Translations under genes and position numbers: made by a program | Part shown: one piece after another, positions 53,905 to 64,000 of the stretch | Position numbering within the stretch: the first letter of the stretch is position 1 | Layout: every line of letters starts with the position of its first letter | Notes under the pieces: model-generated | Database searches by the model: none | The model's input: the letters and a program-made list of their open reading frames with translations, nothing else | Told to the model about the DNA's origin: nothing | NCBI GenBank assembly: GCA_963377175.1 | Contig: CAUJNA010001891.1 | Span: forward strand, 513,779-577,778 | Reading direction: 5' to 3' | DNA length: 64,000 bases | Source of the DNA: Effrenium voratum | Lineage: Eukaryota; Sar; Dinophyceae; Suessiales; Symbiodiniaceae

Positions 53905-54745
53905 GATGGTGTTGTGGACTACAATGCAAAGCTGAAGCTGTCAACCCTGAAGAACACAACCGTCTTAGGTTCTTGACGGGCCCTTGCCCCACAGCGTTCA
54001 GCAACTGGCACCGATCGCACGTGTTCACAGGTACTTCCCCTGCCTTGCGTCCTGGACTCAAGCTGCAGGCAGCCGCTCGGGTAGCCCAAGCTTGAGACGG
54101 GCAGGATACTTAGTAAGTGGTTAGTAACCGTAGCAATAACCCACTTACCATGGTTGTAAGTCCCCTCGGTGGGTTATAACCATGGTTACTAACCACTTAC
54201 TAAGTACTTTTACGTATACCATGGCAGGAAACAAGAAGGGTACTAGGATGACTGAGGTTCAGAAAGGTTACTTTGAGCAGTTTTCTTGTGGGGGTGCGAG
54301 GGGTCAGTGGTTATAAGGTCATCCGTTGAAAAAGGTTCATGGGAGGGATTCTTTTGCAGGGTTCAGCAGTGGCTTTCAGGGGTCCCTTCGTGGTCTCCCA
54401 GAGTTGGGTTCTAGGCTCAGGGCAAACAACCCCAACGTTCAGCAACCCCTACATCCGTCTCGGGGGCATAGTAGTTGCAGGGTGCAAAAAGGTGGGCCAG
54501 GCCTTGCGTTTCGGTACTCGGGAAGATTGAGGGCATAATAAGAGGGAGGCTTGCAGTGCAGGGATTGCATGCTAGAGGATTAGGGGTTAGGTTTGGACCC
54601 CTGGCGTTTAGGGGTTTAGGGTCAGGGCTGCACAAAGGGTTTGGTTTCTAGCGCTGCTCAAGTGTGCAATCTTCAAGTCCTGGCGTTCCAGGTCTTGGCC
54701 AGGACCTGGAAGTCCAGGTCCTGGAAAGCCCAAACTGGCAGCCTG
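53905..54745. repeat. Dispersed repeat, copy 2 (partner 39350-40010), with an insertion
   Basis: Same block order as copy 1, ending in CCAGGACCTGGAAGTCCAGG and TCCTGG palindromes. It is longer because a palindromic element (54107-54206) and an extra segment (about 54288-54420) interrupt it. Confidence 0.8.
54107..54206. mobile_element. Palindromic foldback element inserted in the dispersed repeat
   Basis: Left arm TACTTAGTAAGTGGTTAGTA plus ACC, right arm the near-exact reverse complement (GGTTACTAACCACTTACTAA plus GTA). Arms are about 38 bp around a 24-bp centre. The homologous copy of the host repeat at 39560-39600 lacks it, as an empty site would. A degenerate relative lies at 18416. Confidence 0.8.
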
Positions 54746-55139
54746 GCAGGGCGGTGAGCAATCCTCTTCAAGTGCGTCTGGTGGCTATGGTGGCTACAAC
54801 ACACTCAATCAATGACCTGGCATTCCAGGTTTCTGCCAGGACCTGGAAGCCCAGGTCCTGGAACTAGCGCAGCCCCAAGAAGTAAGTTTTCCAACATATG
54901 AAAACCATTATGAAGTAAGCTAATGGGGCTAAAGATTACTTCCCTTGTCTCCCATACTGCTGCAATGCAGGTCAACATGTTACTTCCCTTGTCTCTCACC
55001 TCTCATAATGAGCACTGCATCTTCACAGCCAGTTGAGAGATGCTGGCCAAGCCGAAGGCCGTCGGTTTGCAGCAAATGCGCACAAAGTCAACAAGTAATC
55101 TTACAGCTAAAATGTTGACTGGTCCCTCCAGGCTGGCCT
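54746..55139. other. Short spacer with CCAGG palindromes
   Basis: Contains another GCCAGGACCTGGAAGCCCAG hairpin cluster (54820-54865) and otherwise unique sequence. No gene is supported. Confidence 0.4.
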
Positions 55140-56134
55140 TCAGGCCTTGCAACGAGCACGAAGCTCAGTCGTAATTTCTTTGCAAGCACGCTTCAGGGTA
55201 GAGGTCGGCATATTCTTCCACTCAGCGAGTTTCGGCTTCTCCAGGGCATCACAGGCTTTCTTCAAGTCTTGAAGGGTTAGTCTCCCATAGGCCAGGTGCA
55301 CCTTTATCGATCCAGGGGCATGGCGCCTTGCACGATTTGCTGGGGGATACTTGAGCAGTTTGTTGGGGTTATTCATTTGCGGCTTGAGGCTTTAGTTAAG
55401 GTTTCCCTCATTAGCTAAAATATGTCAGGATATTTATGTGGCTCACAAAAAAAACAGCTACAAAAGAATTGAAAGCCTCAATGCTCGCTGAGTTGCGCGT
55501 ACTTCATCGATAGGCTGGTTGTCATGCCCTCACCCATCAACTCCGTGATCAATGTAGCGCGCCCGGAGTGTGGGCGGAGCTTGCTGATCTCGCTCGACCA
55601 TTGCTTTCCCGACTTGTTGAGGTGTTCCAAAAACCTTGGAGCTTGCTTCTTCACATGGGCATAGATGGCATGGTAATGGAGAGACTCTTTCTTCGCCTTT
55701 GCCCGGGATGTGAATAAGAATCCACTCTCAGGAACATGGTACGTGTCTTCATATTCGACGAGCTTTTTCGCTCCTTTTCCAAACCTGTGCTTCCGGGATC
55801 TAGTGACAGTGTATCCATGCTTCGCAAGATTCTTCAGCCATTGGAGGTGGCGCTTGCGCACATAAACATCACCTGGTGATTTTCGGTTCCCAGGTATATC
55901 ACCTGCAACACGAATTTTGGGAATGTTGCCAGCAATGTCGATGTCCTCTCGCTTGAGGTTCAAGGCCTCCCCACAGCGCAAGCCAAAGTAGCCCGTGAGG
56001 CTCAGGATCACGGCGATGCGGGCACCGCACTCAGACCCGATAAACTTCATCCATTCTTTCCAAGTGGCAGCAGTCAAGGCAGGTGCCTGGCCCAACTTGA
56101 TGCCCTTTTTTGACTTCATGGCATTTTTCGCCAT
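55140..56134 (-). CDS. Tyrosine recombinase (phage-integrase family), intron-split
   Basis: Exon 1 is 56134-55497, intron 55496-55327 (170 bp, GCAACT donor, CAAG acceptor), exon 2 is 55326-55140; 274 aa with TGA. Exon 1 carries SLTGYFGLRCGEALNLKRED (catalytic Arg I), a Lys-rich segment and LRPHSGRATLITELMGEG (box II HxxR), ending SLSMKYA. Without splicing it would read QLSEH and stop. Exon 2 starts RHAPGSIKVHLAYGRLTLQD, supplying the second His and the nucleophile Tyr. The family cuts and rejoins DNA through a 3'-phosphotyrosine intermediate. The N-terminal core-binding domain is absent or on an upstream exon: the frame is closed by a stop 16 codons before the ATG and an AG acceptor lies between them. 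The full catalytic set is intact, so the gene may be active or domesticated. Confidence 0.85.
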
Positions 56135-56489
56135 GATGGAAGGCTTCGCTATCCAAACCGCAATCTCACGATTTCAGCTGGAGCCCTCGAATTTTGTTCA
56201 TCAGCGCTGGCCAGCTGAAAGGTTGCCATTCTTCCCACAAACCCTGAACCCAGTGACAGCCCTAAACCCTAGCAAGAAGAAACCCTTCCAGAAATGCCCA
56301 ACTGAACCTTCCACCTCCACCCTGGCCACCCTGTACCTTCAGAGCCATCCACCTGGCATGCCTCGTGAGGTGACCGCTTGATAAATTGCCCCAGCCGCTA
56401 AAATTTCAGCATATTACATCCTGAAGCCTAGGAGCATCTAGGAGCCCACAAAGGCAAGGCGGGGAGAGACTAATCCATGGAGCTAATTT

Positions 56490-56760
56490 CCATAAATCCA
56501 GTAAACCTAAAACCCCAAAGCTCTAACCCCAACAGATCTTATATCACACATAGCTCCCATGTTCCTGCATCCAGCCAAACCATAAACCCTTCCCCTAAAC
56601 CCCTATCCCTTAACCCCTATTTATTCCCAGTTTCAGACTGCAGCTTTGCTCACGAAGTAAACATGGTGTCCAAGCCTGGTAGTGCTGCTCGGCCATCCTG
56701 TGCAGCCCAGCCCACGCCAAGGCCTCAAGTGGATTAGGGGGTTAGGGTTTAGAGTTTGGG
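56490..56760. repeat. Degenerate interstitial telomere-like (CCCTAAA/TTTAGGG) words
   Basis: Scattered AAACCCCT, CCCCTAAACCCC and TTAGGGTTTAGAG words occur here and again at 57295-57345. They are not a regular array; TTTAGGG is the usual telomere word in dinoflagellates. Confidence 0.45.
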
Positions 56761-56846
56761 CGTTGCTGGTGCAGAGATAAGTTGATTGAGTTCATTTTAT
56801 GGGACTGATGCGATTAGGAGTTGAGGTTTGAGTGCTTTCCCTTTTA

Positions 56847-57262
56847 TACTGGACCTCCCGGGCTTTGATTGGTGTCCGGTTCCTTTACTGGACCTCCCGG
56901 GCTTTGCCTGGTGTCCGGTTTACTGGACCCCCCGCGCTGTGCCTGGTGTCCGGTTCCTTTACTGGACCTCCCGGGCTTTGCCTGGTGTCCGGTTCCTTTA
57001 CTGGACCTCCCGGGCTTGGCCTGGTGTCCGGTTCCTTTACTGGACCTCCCGGGCTTTGCCTGGTGTCTGGTTCCTTTACTGGACCTCCCGGGCTTTGCCT
57101 GGTGTCCGGTTCCTTTACTGGACCTCCCGGGCTTTGCCTGGTGTCCGGTTCCTTTACTGGACCTCCCGGGCTTTGCCTGGTGTCTGGTTCCTTTACTGGA
57201 CCTCCCGGGCTTTGCCTGGTGTCCGGTTCCTTTACTGGACCTCCCGGGCGTTAGCCTGGTGT
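56847..57262. repeat. 39-bp minisatellite, about 11 copies
   Basis: The unit is TACTGGACCTCCCGGGCTTT plus GCCTGGTGTCCGGTTCCTT. Copies are nearly identical except one of 35 bp (56886-56920) and CTGG/CCGG variants. The period is a multiple of 3, so three plus frames stay open for over 120 codons. I regard them as non-coding. Confidence 0.95.
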
Positions 57263-57796
57263 CCGGTTGGAGGGCATGTTGTTCAGTGTTCAGGGCATTC
57301 AGGGTTCAGGGTTTGGGCTGCAAACCCTCAACCCTAAACTCTAAACCAAAAACTCCGATGCTGTTGTATTTTGTTTTTGGGCTTGAGTGGAGGGTAGAGG
57401 GTTGAAGTTTGGTTTTAGAGGGCAGGGTTTCTGTATTCTCTAGCTTCTAGCGTTTTGGGGGCTTGCTTCAGCTGACTCAGGGCCCTGGGGTTACTTCATT
57501 CAGGTGTGGTGGTTACTCTATCCGACTGCAGGACTGCTACTGCGATTTTGGTCCATGTCATCAGCCCCAAACCAGTCATGATGTTCTATCTTCAAGCGGC
57601 GGGGCACCCTGAACCTCCGGGCTGTATGCCATGGTCTCCAAACCATTCCCTGACATGGCAGCATCTAATAAGACGCACAGCCCATCCTCTTGAACAATGG
57701 GGAGAATTGAGCTGTGTGTTTCACAACAATGCTGCCAGGACATTGATGCATCTTCCTGCACTGCGAGCTGCCCGTGCCCTCAGCTCAGCTCCATTG

Positions 57797-57914
57797 GCAT
57801 GCATTGGACCCTGCCCCAAAACACTAACAGTCACGCCAATTTGGAAGAGTGGTGGTTGATCTAAATTTTCATCATCCACTGTTAGTGTTTGAGGGCAGGG
57901 TCCAAGGCATGCAT
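57797..57914. mobile_element. Foldback element (36-bp arms)
   Basis: GCATGCATTGGACCCTGCCC plus CAAAACACTAACAGT at the left is almost the exact reverse complement of ACTGTTAGTGTTTGAGGGCA plus GGGTCCAAGGCATGC at the right, with a centre of about 45 bp. It could be a MITE or a hairpin-forming transcript. Confidence 0.7.
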
Positions 57915-58099
57915 ACATAGACAGCACGGTCTGTGTAGAACGATTTCAACATTCAGGCAAAGACATGTATGCGCTCTCTTCTTTATGGCTTAAAAATCAG
58001 CATTCCTTAAAAGATACGGGTTTACCACTTTAGAAAATCACTTTTTTTCGGCTCTGTTTTCAAGTTTCAATTGGCGTAATATAGTCTTATCGGTTTTGA

Positions 58100-58140
58100 G
58101 CTCACAGATGCAAATATATGTATATATATATATATATGTG
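58100..58140. repeat. AT microsatellite
   Basis: A short (TA)n run in non-coding sequence. Nothing else is supported between 57915 and 58329. Confidence 0.8.
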
Positions 58141-58329
58141 GGGCAGCTTTTCTCTCGAGGCCTCGTGCTTGAAACGCGTGCCCGGCACGCTTTTGCACGT
58201 TACAGTCTGTGCCTTGCAATGTTTGCGAGTGTGGTTGAACGTTAGCAATGCAGTATTATGCGGTCTGGCTAGTTTCTAAAGCGATTTTTTTATGAAGATG
58301 TTTTAACGAACACTGTAGATTATTTCAAC

Positions 58330-58653
58330 ATGGAGTCTACTAGGAGGTCCGGAGGGAAGAACTTGGCCACCTTTTCCAGGGCCAAGTTGTCTCGTCTTGT
58401 CAGGTCCAACATGCTCCATGCTGCAATCAATGGTGTTCCTCTTCCAGACGAAGCGGCCGCCATGGGCCCAGAAGAACATGCTGCGTACCAATCAGAGCCA
58501 GTATTCCAGTTGCAACTGCTGGGCAAAGAGCGGTCCATGCTTGCACCACCGTCCCTGATGCATGGCTCTCAGCATCCGGAAGCACTGGCAAAATTGCCTG
58601 ACTTGAGACTTGAGAGCATTGGCAAAAGCACAAAACATGCATCCCTAAGCTAG
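58330..58653 (+). CDS. Unrecognised 107-codon open frame
   Basis: An ATG opens MESTRRSGGKNLATFSRAKL, then SRLVRSNMLHAAINGVPLPD, EAAAMGPEEHAAYQSEP and a tail to TAG. Codon use is balanced and not repeat-derived. A basic N-terminal part precedes an acidic middle. It could be a separate small gene or an upstream exon of gene B at 58776; neither phase nor motif decides. Confidence 0.4.
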   Translation: MESTRRSGGKNLATFSRAKLSRLVRSNMLHAAINGVPLPDEAAAMGPEEHAAYQSEPVFQLQLLGKERSMLAPPSLMHGSQHPEALAKLPDLRLESIGKSTKHASLS

Positions 58654-58775
58654 GCTAAAACAAAGCATTTGGCAACAAGATGCATATTCAAAGTCCCAAC
58701 AAAGTCCTGACTAACAAGATGCGGTGCCCATAATCCATAGATTTGCTTTGCTCCTTGTGCCGACGGCGACGGGCC

Positions 58776-61700
58776 ATGGCTTTCCACAACTGCACGATCA
58801 AGGAGCTGACCATCGTGCAGAACTCTGGCAAGCGGAAGAACCCAAGCACTCTCAGACGTGACGCTTGTCAGCAAAAATTGTTAGATTGGACGGTTCAATG
58901 GTAGAGGTTGCTATGTGAGTCCTGGTGCTAATCCTGTGCAGCTTGTGGCCGCGATGCCATGCGTTCCAAGGATGCGCGCAAAGCCGCTGAGCATGCCCAG
59001 AAGCGCAAGCGCGAGCCTCTTGGCAAAAATATAGTTGAAGGTGGCAGCATGATATGTGCATGAGCAGTAACCAATCACCTAGCTCAGTTGTGAAAACAGG
59101 CGAGATGATGACGATGATGACGAGCCGGCTTCGCCACCTGCATGCAGTTGGCAATGCCAGTTTTTTTGTTTTTTAGGAGAAGTATCCAAGACATGCGCAA
59201 AGCCTGCTGAACCCAGGAGTGCGAGACCTTGCGGCGTTTGGGCAGAGTGGCTTGGCTATTACGCAGTGACGGTTGCTCTTAGGAGCTTTTTGGGGGTGAG
59301 GGTGCCCTTTTTTTGGGCCACAGCCACCTGTACACGCCTCAGACTTGTTGACCCTTCATCTTGCCCAGGCATCACGAGCAGCCTGAGAGCGCCGAGGAAG
59401 AGAAGGTGTATCTTGATTGCGGAGAAATTTAAAATCACAATGTCTGCACGTTTAGTCTCTATCACACAGCTATTTCCTGGCCTAGGCATGATGACCCTGA
59501 GCCTGGATATGAGCCTGAAGGGGCCACTGCCAAGGAGGAGGCGCCCATCAGGCCAGGGGCTACATTTTTCCAAGCTTGAAGGCATGCATTCTCTTTTTTG
59601 CTCAGGATCAATGCCGATGAGTCGGCGCCCTTTGATGAGTTCATTGCGGAGCAGGCCCCACTTCCTGTTTTTCAGTCTCACCCTGTCTCATTCCTTGTGA
59701 TCTTCCCTGCCAGGGCATCTGGTGGTTCTCGCACAACGTCTGGGTGGGGCCAGAGCCATGGTACGACGAGGAGCTGGGCAACCATTTTGACCTCATCGTC
59801 AACTGCCAGTGCAAGAAGAAGCTTGTGCTGCATTCTTTCATGTCCTCAGGAATCATTCCTTTTGCAATTATGCACTCCATCATCACATGACTGTCCCTAC
59901 TAGGTTGGGGTAAGAACGCAGCCACTAACCATTTGAGAACTTTGCGACCCCTCCTCCTAGGAGAATATTGTTCAACATTTGGTCCAACTCACCATTTCCG
60001 GCCTAAGAGTGAAGCTAGTACATGTCCCATCTGTTTGCGCACTGAGGCGAGCGGACCAAGCGGTGGCTGCAGCGCACAGCAGCCTGAGCATCGTCCGCGC
60101 CAATCCGAACTGGCTGTTCTCGCGAGGGCGCCTTTCCCCGGAGCGCCTTTGTTGCACTTTGGTTGCTTCCTTTCAAGCTGGCGATGCCAACAATCCAGAT
60201 GTCAACCTTCATAATCGTTCATGCACCTAGGTTCGGCACGGTGGCCAACACGATGTACCAGGCCGAGCGGGTGCTTGTCCACTGCAACGGTGGGCGGCAC
60301 CGGTCCCCAGCTACTTGGCATCATTCTGTGTGCCATTGAGTGTGCTACTTTGTATCAATTAAGAAGCCCAGGCTTTGGCCGCGGCCTCTATTCCTCTAAC
60401 GCCACAGTTACAGGCCGGGGGGTCCACCTAGTGTTTCTCCGTTGCCCATCTGCTCCTTGCCATGAGAGTCTTAAAAACGAGAGAGTCTTCTAAATTCTAT
60501 CCGACTGCTGATGACATAGTTTATGTGTCCTCCTTGCTCTTCTTCTCCGCCTTCGATGCCTTGGCATCCTGGCACAACCAACATCTGCTACATGACCGTT
60601 GATTGCAAGCTTTGCGCGTCCTCCTTGTCCTTGCTCAAGCCTGTTGCATCCTGACACGACAAGTTTACACCTGCTGAATGATGCTTGATGGGAAGCGCAC
60701 TGTGTCCTTCTTGCACTTCACCGCGCTTGATCCTTCTGCATCCTGTCCCGATTAAAGTCGGCTAATACCTGCTACATCATGATTGGTGGCAAACTTTGTG
60801 CGTCCTCTTTGGCATTCAACTCCTTCTTCGACACCTTCCTTGCCTGCCCACGGTAACAGCTGCTAGCACCTGCTACGTCACATTGCTGTGTCCAATTTGG
60901 CCTTCGATGTCTTCTTTGATCCACCATCCTCATCCAATCAACATCTACTGCATGATGGATGATGACAAACTGCGTGTGTCAGTGTGTCCTCTTCAGCCTG
61001 ACCAAACAAAAAATGTGCACATCCTCCCAGGAATTAAACTCCTTCGATGTCTATTGAGTAACCCTTCTGGATGAATAAAAGGTCTACAGATTTGATGATG
61101 GCAAACTGGCAGGTCCTCCTTGCTCTCTGTGCAGTGCAGGCTTCGGGCCTCTGCTTGAGAAATTCGGGAATCTACTGTGCCCAGATCCGCTATTTGCTAT
61201 GCTGTTGCTGCTACACCGTTGGCATGTCTGTCCTCTGAGCTCATGACATCGGTGTCTGGCTTCGCCTTGTCCTGACACCACATCCGAACACATGCATGGG
61301 TCCAGTTTGCAGCCAAGCATACCAGGACGGGCCAGCCGGCACCAAAAATAATGCGAGTGCTGGCTCATATCAGTGCACCTATTATTGTTGGTACCAGTCG
61401 GCCAGTTCAGGAACGCGCATGTGATCAACCCCCCGTGCAAACCCGGGCCTTTTTGGACTTCCGGGTCATGGCGGGCTATGGCTGGGTTTTGAGGGTACCC
61501 GTTTCAAATTTTCGAGGTTGTTTTAAAGGGAAACCAAAGGGATAACTTTTTGGGGGGGGTTCCCTCAAACAAAGACCACCTCTTCTGCACCTGACTTGAA
61601 CTGTGGAGCCAGATGTGTCCTGCGGATAAAACTGCCTACCGTGTGGCTAGTACATCCTTCAAACACAAGAGGGAAGGCAAAGTTTCATGACAGCCAAGTA

Positions 61701-63789
61701 AGCTGTCTGGGCACCCGGCAGCACGAAAGTCCAGCCTCCAGGTCACAGGGAGATGGAATACCGAAGAGGCAAACACACACAGTGACAGTGTGACAGGTCA
61801 TCTGCATGTAGTGAAGTTGAGTCTCGCTCCTAACCAGCAGTTGATGGTTTAGGGTTTAAAAGTTCAGGGCTTACAGCGAACAGAACGAAAGAATTCGAAT
61901 TGCTCAGCTAGTAGGAGCATCTGCTGAATATTTCGGGGGCATTCAATTTGCACATTTTCGGCATCCGTTTGGGGGCATTGGATTTGAGCATTTCAGGCAT
62001 CCGTTTGGGGGGCATTAGGTTTGAGCATTTCAGGCATCCATTTAGGGGACATTAACTGGCAGTTTTTCACCAGACTGGAATTTTCAGACTTTCCGCAAAA
62101 TTCCCAAAAAGTCTGAAAAACCGTTTATCAACTCTCCATGGAGACTTTTTGAGATCATTCCATACATCCATTTTGAATTTTGCATTCGGGGATGCAGCAG
62201 GCTTATATGAAAAGCGTAGACCATTATGTTGCTGAGCTCGTGGCCAATGTGGAGTGCACATGCTCAAGAGGCTTGCCATGTGGTCGCTGGCCTCCAGCAG
62301 CAGGCAAAGCAAACAATATGAGCCACAGCAACTGCAAGAGTTGCCAAACACAAGCTGCACATCCGAACGCAAGCTCTTGTGCCAGGCCTGCTGCCGTGGC
62401 ACCCCCGGCAGCAGCCTTGGCAAACATCTGGTCATGTTCACAGTAAAAATAAAAATTGGCTGGGTGGCTGTGCAATGACGACTAGGCGGACCTTTTTACC
62501 CACAAAAATCTGGAGCGGCGGGCAGTCAGTGCGGCACTGGGTCAAAACCATGTACCCCCTATCAGGGGATCGCGCAAACGGGGTCTTTCTCGGGCAGTTT
62601 CGGGCAGTTTTGTTTTATTGTTGGGGCACACCCTCTCAGCACATCCGGTTTGTCGGGCAGTTTTGCGTCTGCCTGAAACTGCCTGAAATCCAAACCCCGT
62701 CAAGCAAATCCCAGTAAGCTCTGATATTAACCTTTAAATGGATGGTCATCTACCAATCGAAATGGCACATAGGTTTTGACCCACATCAGTCTACTCTGCA
62801 GTGTCTCCTGACTACTGCTGTCTGTTGCTGTTGCTGGTGGATGGCACTGGCGCTCATGCTGTACTGGTGCTGGTGCTGGTGCTGGTGCTGGCTAGTGCTG
62901 GTGCTGCTGGCGTTGGTGCTGGTGCTGGTGCTGGCTAGTGCTGGTGCTGCTGGCGCTGGTGCTGGTGCTGGTGCTGCGTCTAACGCCTAGCAGGCCTAGA
63001 CTTGGCCTTTGGCCGGCACAGCCTGACAGCACTCAGGAAGTCAGTGAAGTCGCCCTGCAGCTTGCCATGAAGCTCCGCCGACAGGTCCCCAGTGCGCCAG
63101 ATGATGTAGTGATACTAGTGACCATCATGCTAGAAGTTTTTGTGTGGACACAGCCGCATCACAGTCTAAGAAGAGTCATACAGTTGGAGGTAGTCTGGCA
63201 GCCGGGAGCATCCAGGGAAGGATTCGGGCAGACTGGGAATGCTTGTTCAGCTAATTGGGGTTTGTGAGCTTCAGCGTGACAGAAGTGCAGGGGGGGAGGG
63301 GTGTTTGTTCAACACGTTGCCATGCCCAATTCATTGCCTAATGCATGGGGCGGGAATTTGCAGGAGAAAGCTTCCAGCTCCAAGGACAAGGGCAAGCGGC
63401 CCCCGCAGGCAGAGACTTTGTCTTATGCTGTTCTGAGCGGTCAGTTCTTTGCCAGAACCCGGACTCCTGCCGCGGTCGCAAGTATGCCCGCTTTGGGGGC
63501 ATGCTGCAGCAAGCTCTGAGCCTGGCAGGACGCTTACCCGGCTTGAGCCACACTCTTGTTTTGTAGACAAGTTGCAGACCTAACGCAGCATTGATTCCAC
63601 CTTCAGAATGAGGTTGAAGCTGGCAAGTCACCCCAGAACGTCTCGAACACAGCAGCCTGTCATTGAATCTAGTTTTAGCCTGTTTCCATTCATGTCACCT
63701 GGCTCAGCGTCTTGTTGTTCAAGGCTGCCGATCCCAGTCCTTCTCCTGCGCCGCCAGCTGCAGAGGCTTCTTTGAACTTCTTTGCTTGA
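58776..63789 (+). CDS. Dual-specificity-phosphatase-like (CX5R) protein B, up to 14 exons
   Basis: Model: 58776-58857, 58942-59022, 59177-59246, 59369-59401, 59486-59551, 59606-59654, 59714-59820, 60047-60127, 60231-60309, 62201-62248, 63037-63084, 63364-63408, 63456-63524, 63724-63789; 924 nt, 307 aa. Donors are mostly GC, some GT, one GA. The N-terminus MAFHNCTIKELTIVQNSGKR is followed by basic and then acidic segments (DDPEPGYEPEGATAKEE). The domain reads IWWFSHNVWVGPEPWYDEEL, FDLIVNCQ, SIVRANPNWLF, then AERVLVHCNGGRHRSP, a canonical HCX5RS P-loop. It matches gene A at SHN, IVNCQ and ANPN, with introns in the same place and phase. Exons 59714-60309 are secure. The 59177 exon has an alternative frame (EKYPRHAQSLLNPGVRDLA). 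62201 and 63037 are tentative; the last three exons are mutually phase-consistent but could form another gene. Confidence 0.62.
60318..62200. other. Presumed long intron of gene B or intergenic DNA
   Basis: It contains a loosely repeated segment (60500-61070: TGCTACATCATGA and CTTTGTGCGTCCTC variants, a diverged tandem array of about 100-bp units). Near 61915-62055 three copies of GCATCCGTTTGGGGGCATT and a diverged neighbour occur. No convincing exon is visible. Confidence 0.45.
62860..62985. repeat. Hexamer array (CTGGTG)n
   Basis: CTGGTGCTGGTG repeats with CTAGTG and CTGCTGGCG interruptions. It lies in the presumed intron before the 63037 exon. The Val/Leu and Cys/Trp frames are artefacts. 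Confidence 0.9.
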
Positions 63790-64000
63790 AGAGCAAGGCG
63801 CTATTGTATCAAAGTTTCTGTGCTCGCATGGACTTTGGCTTTAACAAATGACGAGAGGGTCCATCCTGCCCGCCCCAGTTTTTTTGCCCCAGGCTGTGAA
63901 CCTGAACTGTCTTTGGTTCTGGCTTATAACTTAGTGCTGCCTGATGGAAGGCAGTCTCTGTTGTTCTTGGGGCCACCTTCATGACTCAGAAGAAGGTGGA

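Noticed and set aside
56828..57405. Three overlapping plus frames of 140-178 codons with a 13-residue repeat
   Set aside because: The 39-bp minisatellite is open in all frames because its period is a multiple of three; none is favoured and no acceptor or start fits.
1..64000. Chimeric assembly of two genomes (first 37 kb versus the rest differ in texture)
   Set aside because: The palindromic family (18416, 54107) and MITE-4 (9628, 34709, 52885) occur on both sides, so one genome is the simpler explanation.

Overview
The window looks like nuclear DNA of a dinoflagellate. The evidence is tiny exons (about 30-140 nt) scattered through long non-coding sequence, many introns that only close a reading frame if the donor is GC (one possibly GA) rather than GT, abundant di- and tetranucleotide arrays, families of short inverted-repeat elements, and degenerate TTTAGGG-like stretches. 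There are no bacterial operons, Shine-Dalgarno sites, rRNA or tRNA that I can see. The genus cannot be fixed from sequence alone. Most long open frames are artefacts of simple repeats; real coding sequence was found by joining short frames across phase-consistent splice sites.

Region 1 (about 1-37,400): a repeat-rich stretch in which every exon candidate lies on the plus strand. At least five families of short non-autonomous inverted-repeat elements (called MITE-1 to MITE-4 and the palindromic family here) are interspersed with CT, GA, AT, TTTG and GGCT/TTGG arrays. The best gene is a [2Fe-2S] ferredoxin-like gene (three exons, 34,083-35,741). Other exons include a PDZ-like piece (19,877), an exon ending in an SH3-like GWVFD motif (11,147), terminal exons with stops at 1,655 and 23,715, and several clean but unassigned exons.

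Region 2 (about 37,400-48,000): a tandem segmental duplication (37,430-38,410), a 234-codon unassigned minus-strand frame, a dispersed repeat shared with 53,900-54,750, a decayed DNA (cytosine-5) methyltransferase pseudogene (41,013-41,340), double-hairpin elements with GNRA loops (40,560, 42,164 and 46,272), a 2.6 kb TACA/ATTAC satellite (42,310-44,952) and a decamer array (47,859-48,065).

Region 3 (about 48,000-64,000): the gene-rich end. A minus-strand coiled-coil gene (49,456-48,907) diverges from a plus-strand eight-exon gene (49,903-52,335) with a CX5R dual-specificity-phosphatase-like domain. A minus-strand tyrosine recombinase gene (56,134-55,140) has its catalytic residues split by an intron. 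A second, paralogous phosphatase-like gene occupies 58,776-63,789. The two paralogues share the exon order and two intron positions and phases within the domain, but differ strongly in sequence.

The same inverted-repeat families occur in regions 1 and 3, which argues that the window is one genome and not a chimeric join. Most exon models rest on phase and motif logic and need transcript data.
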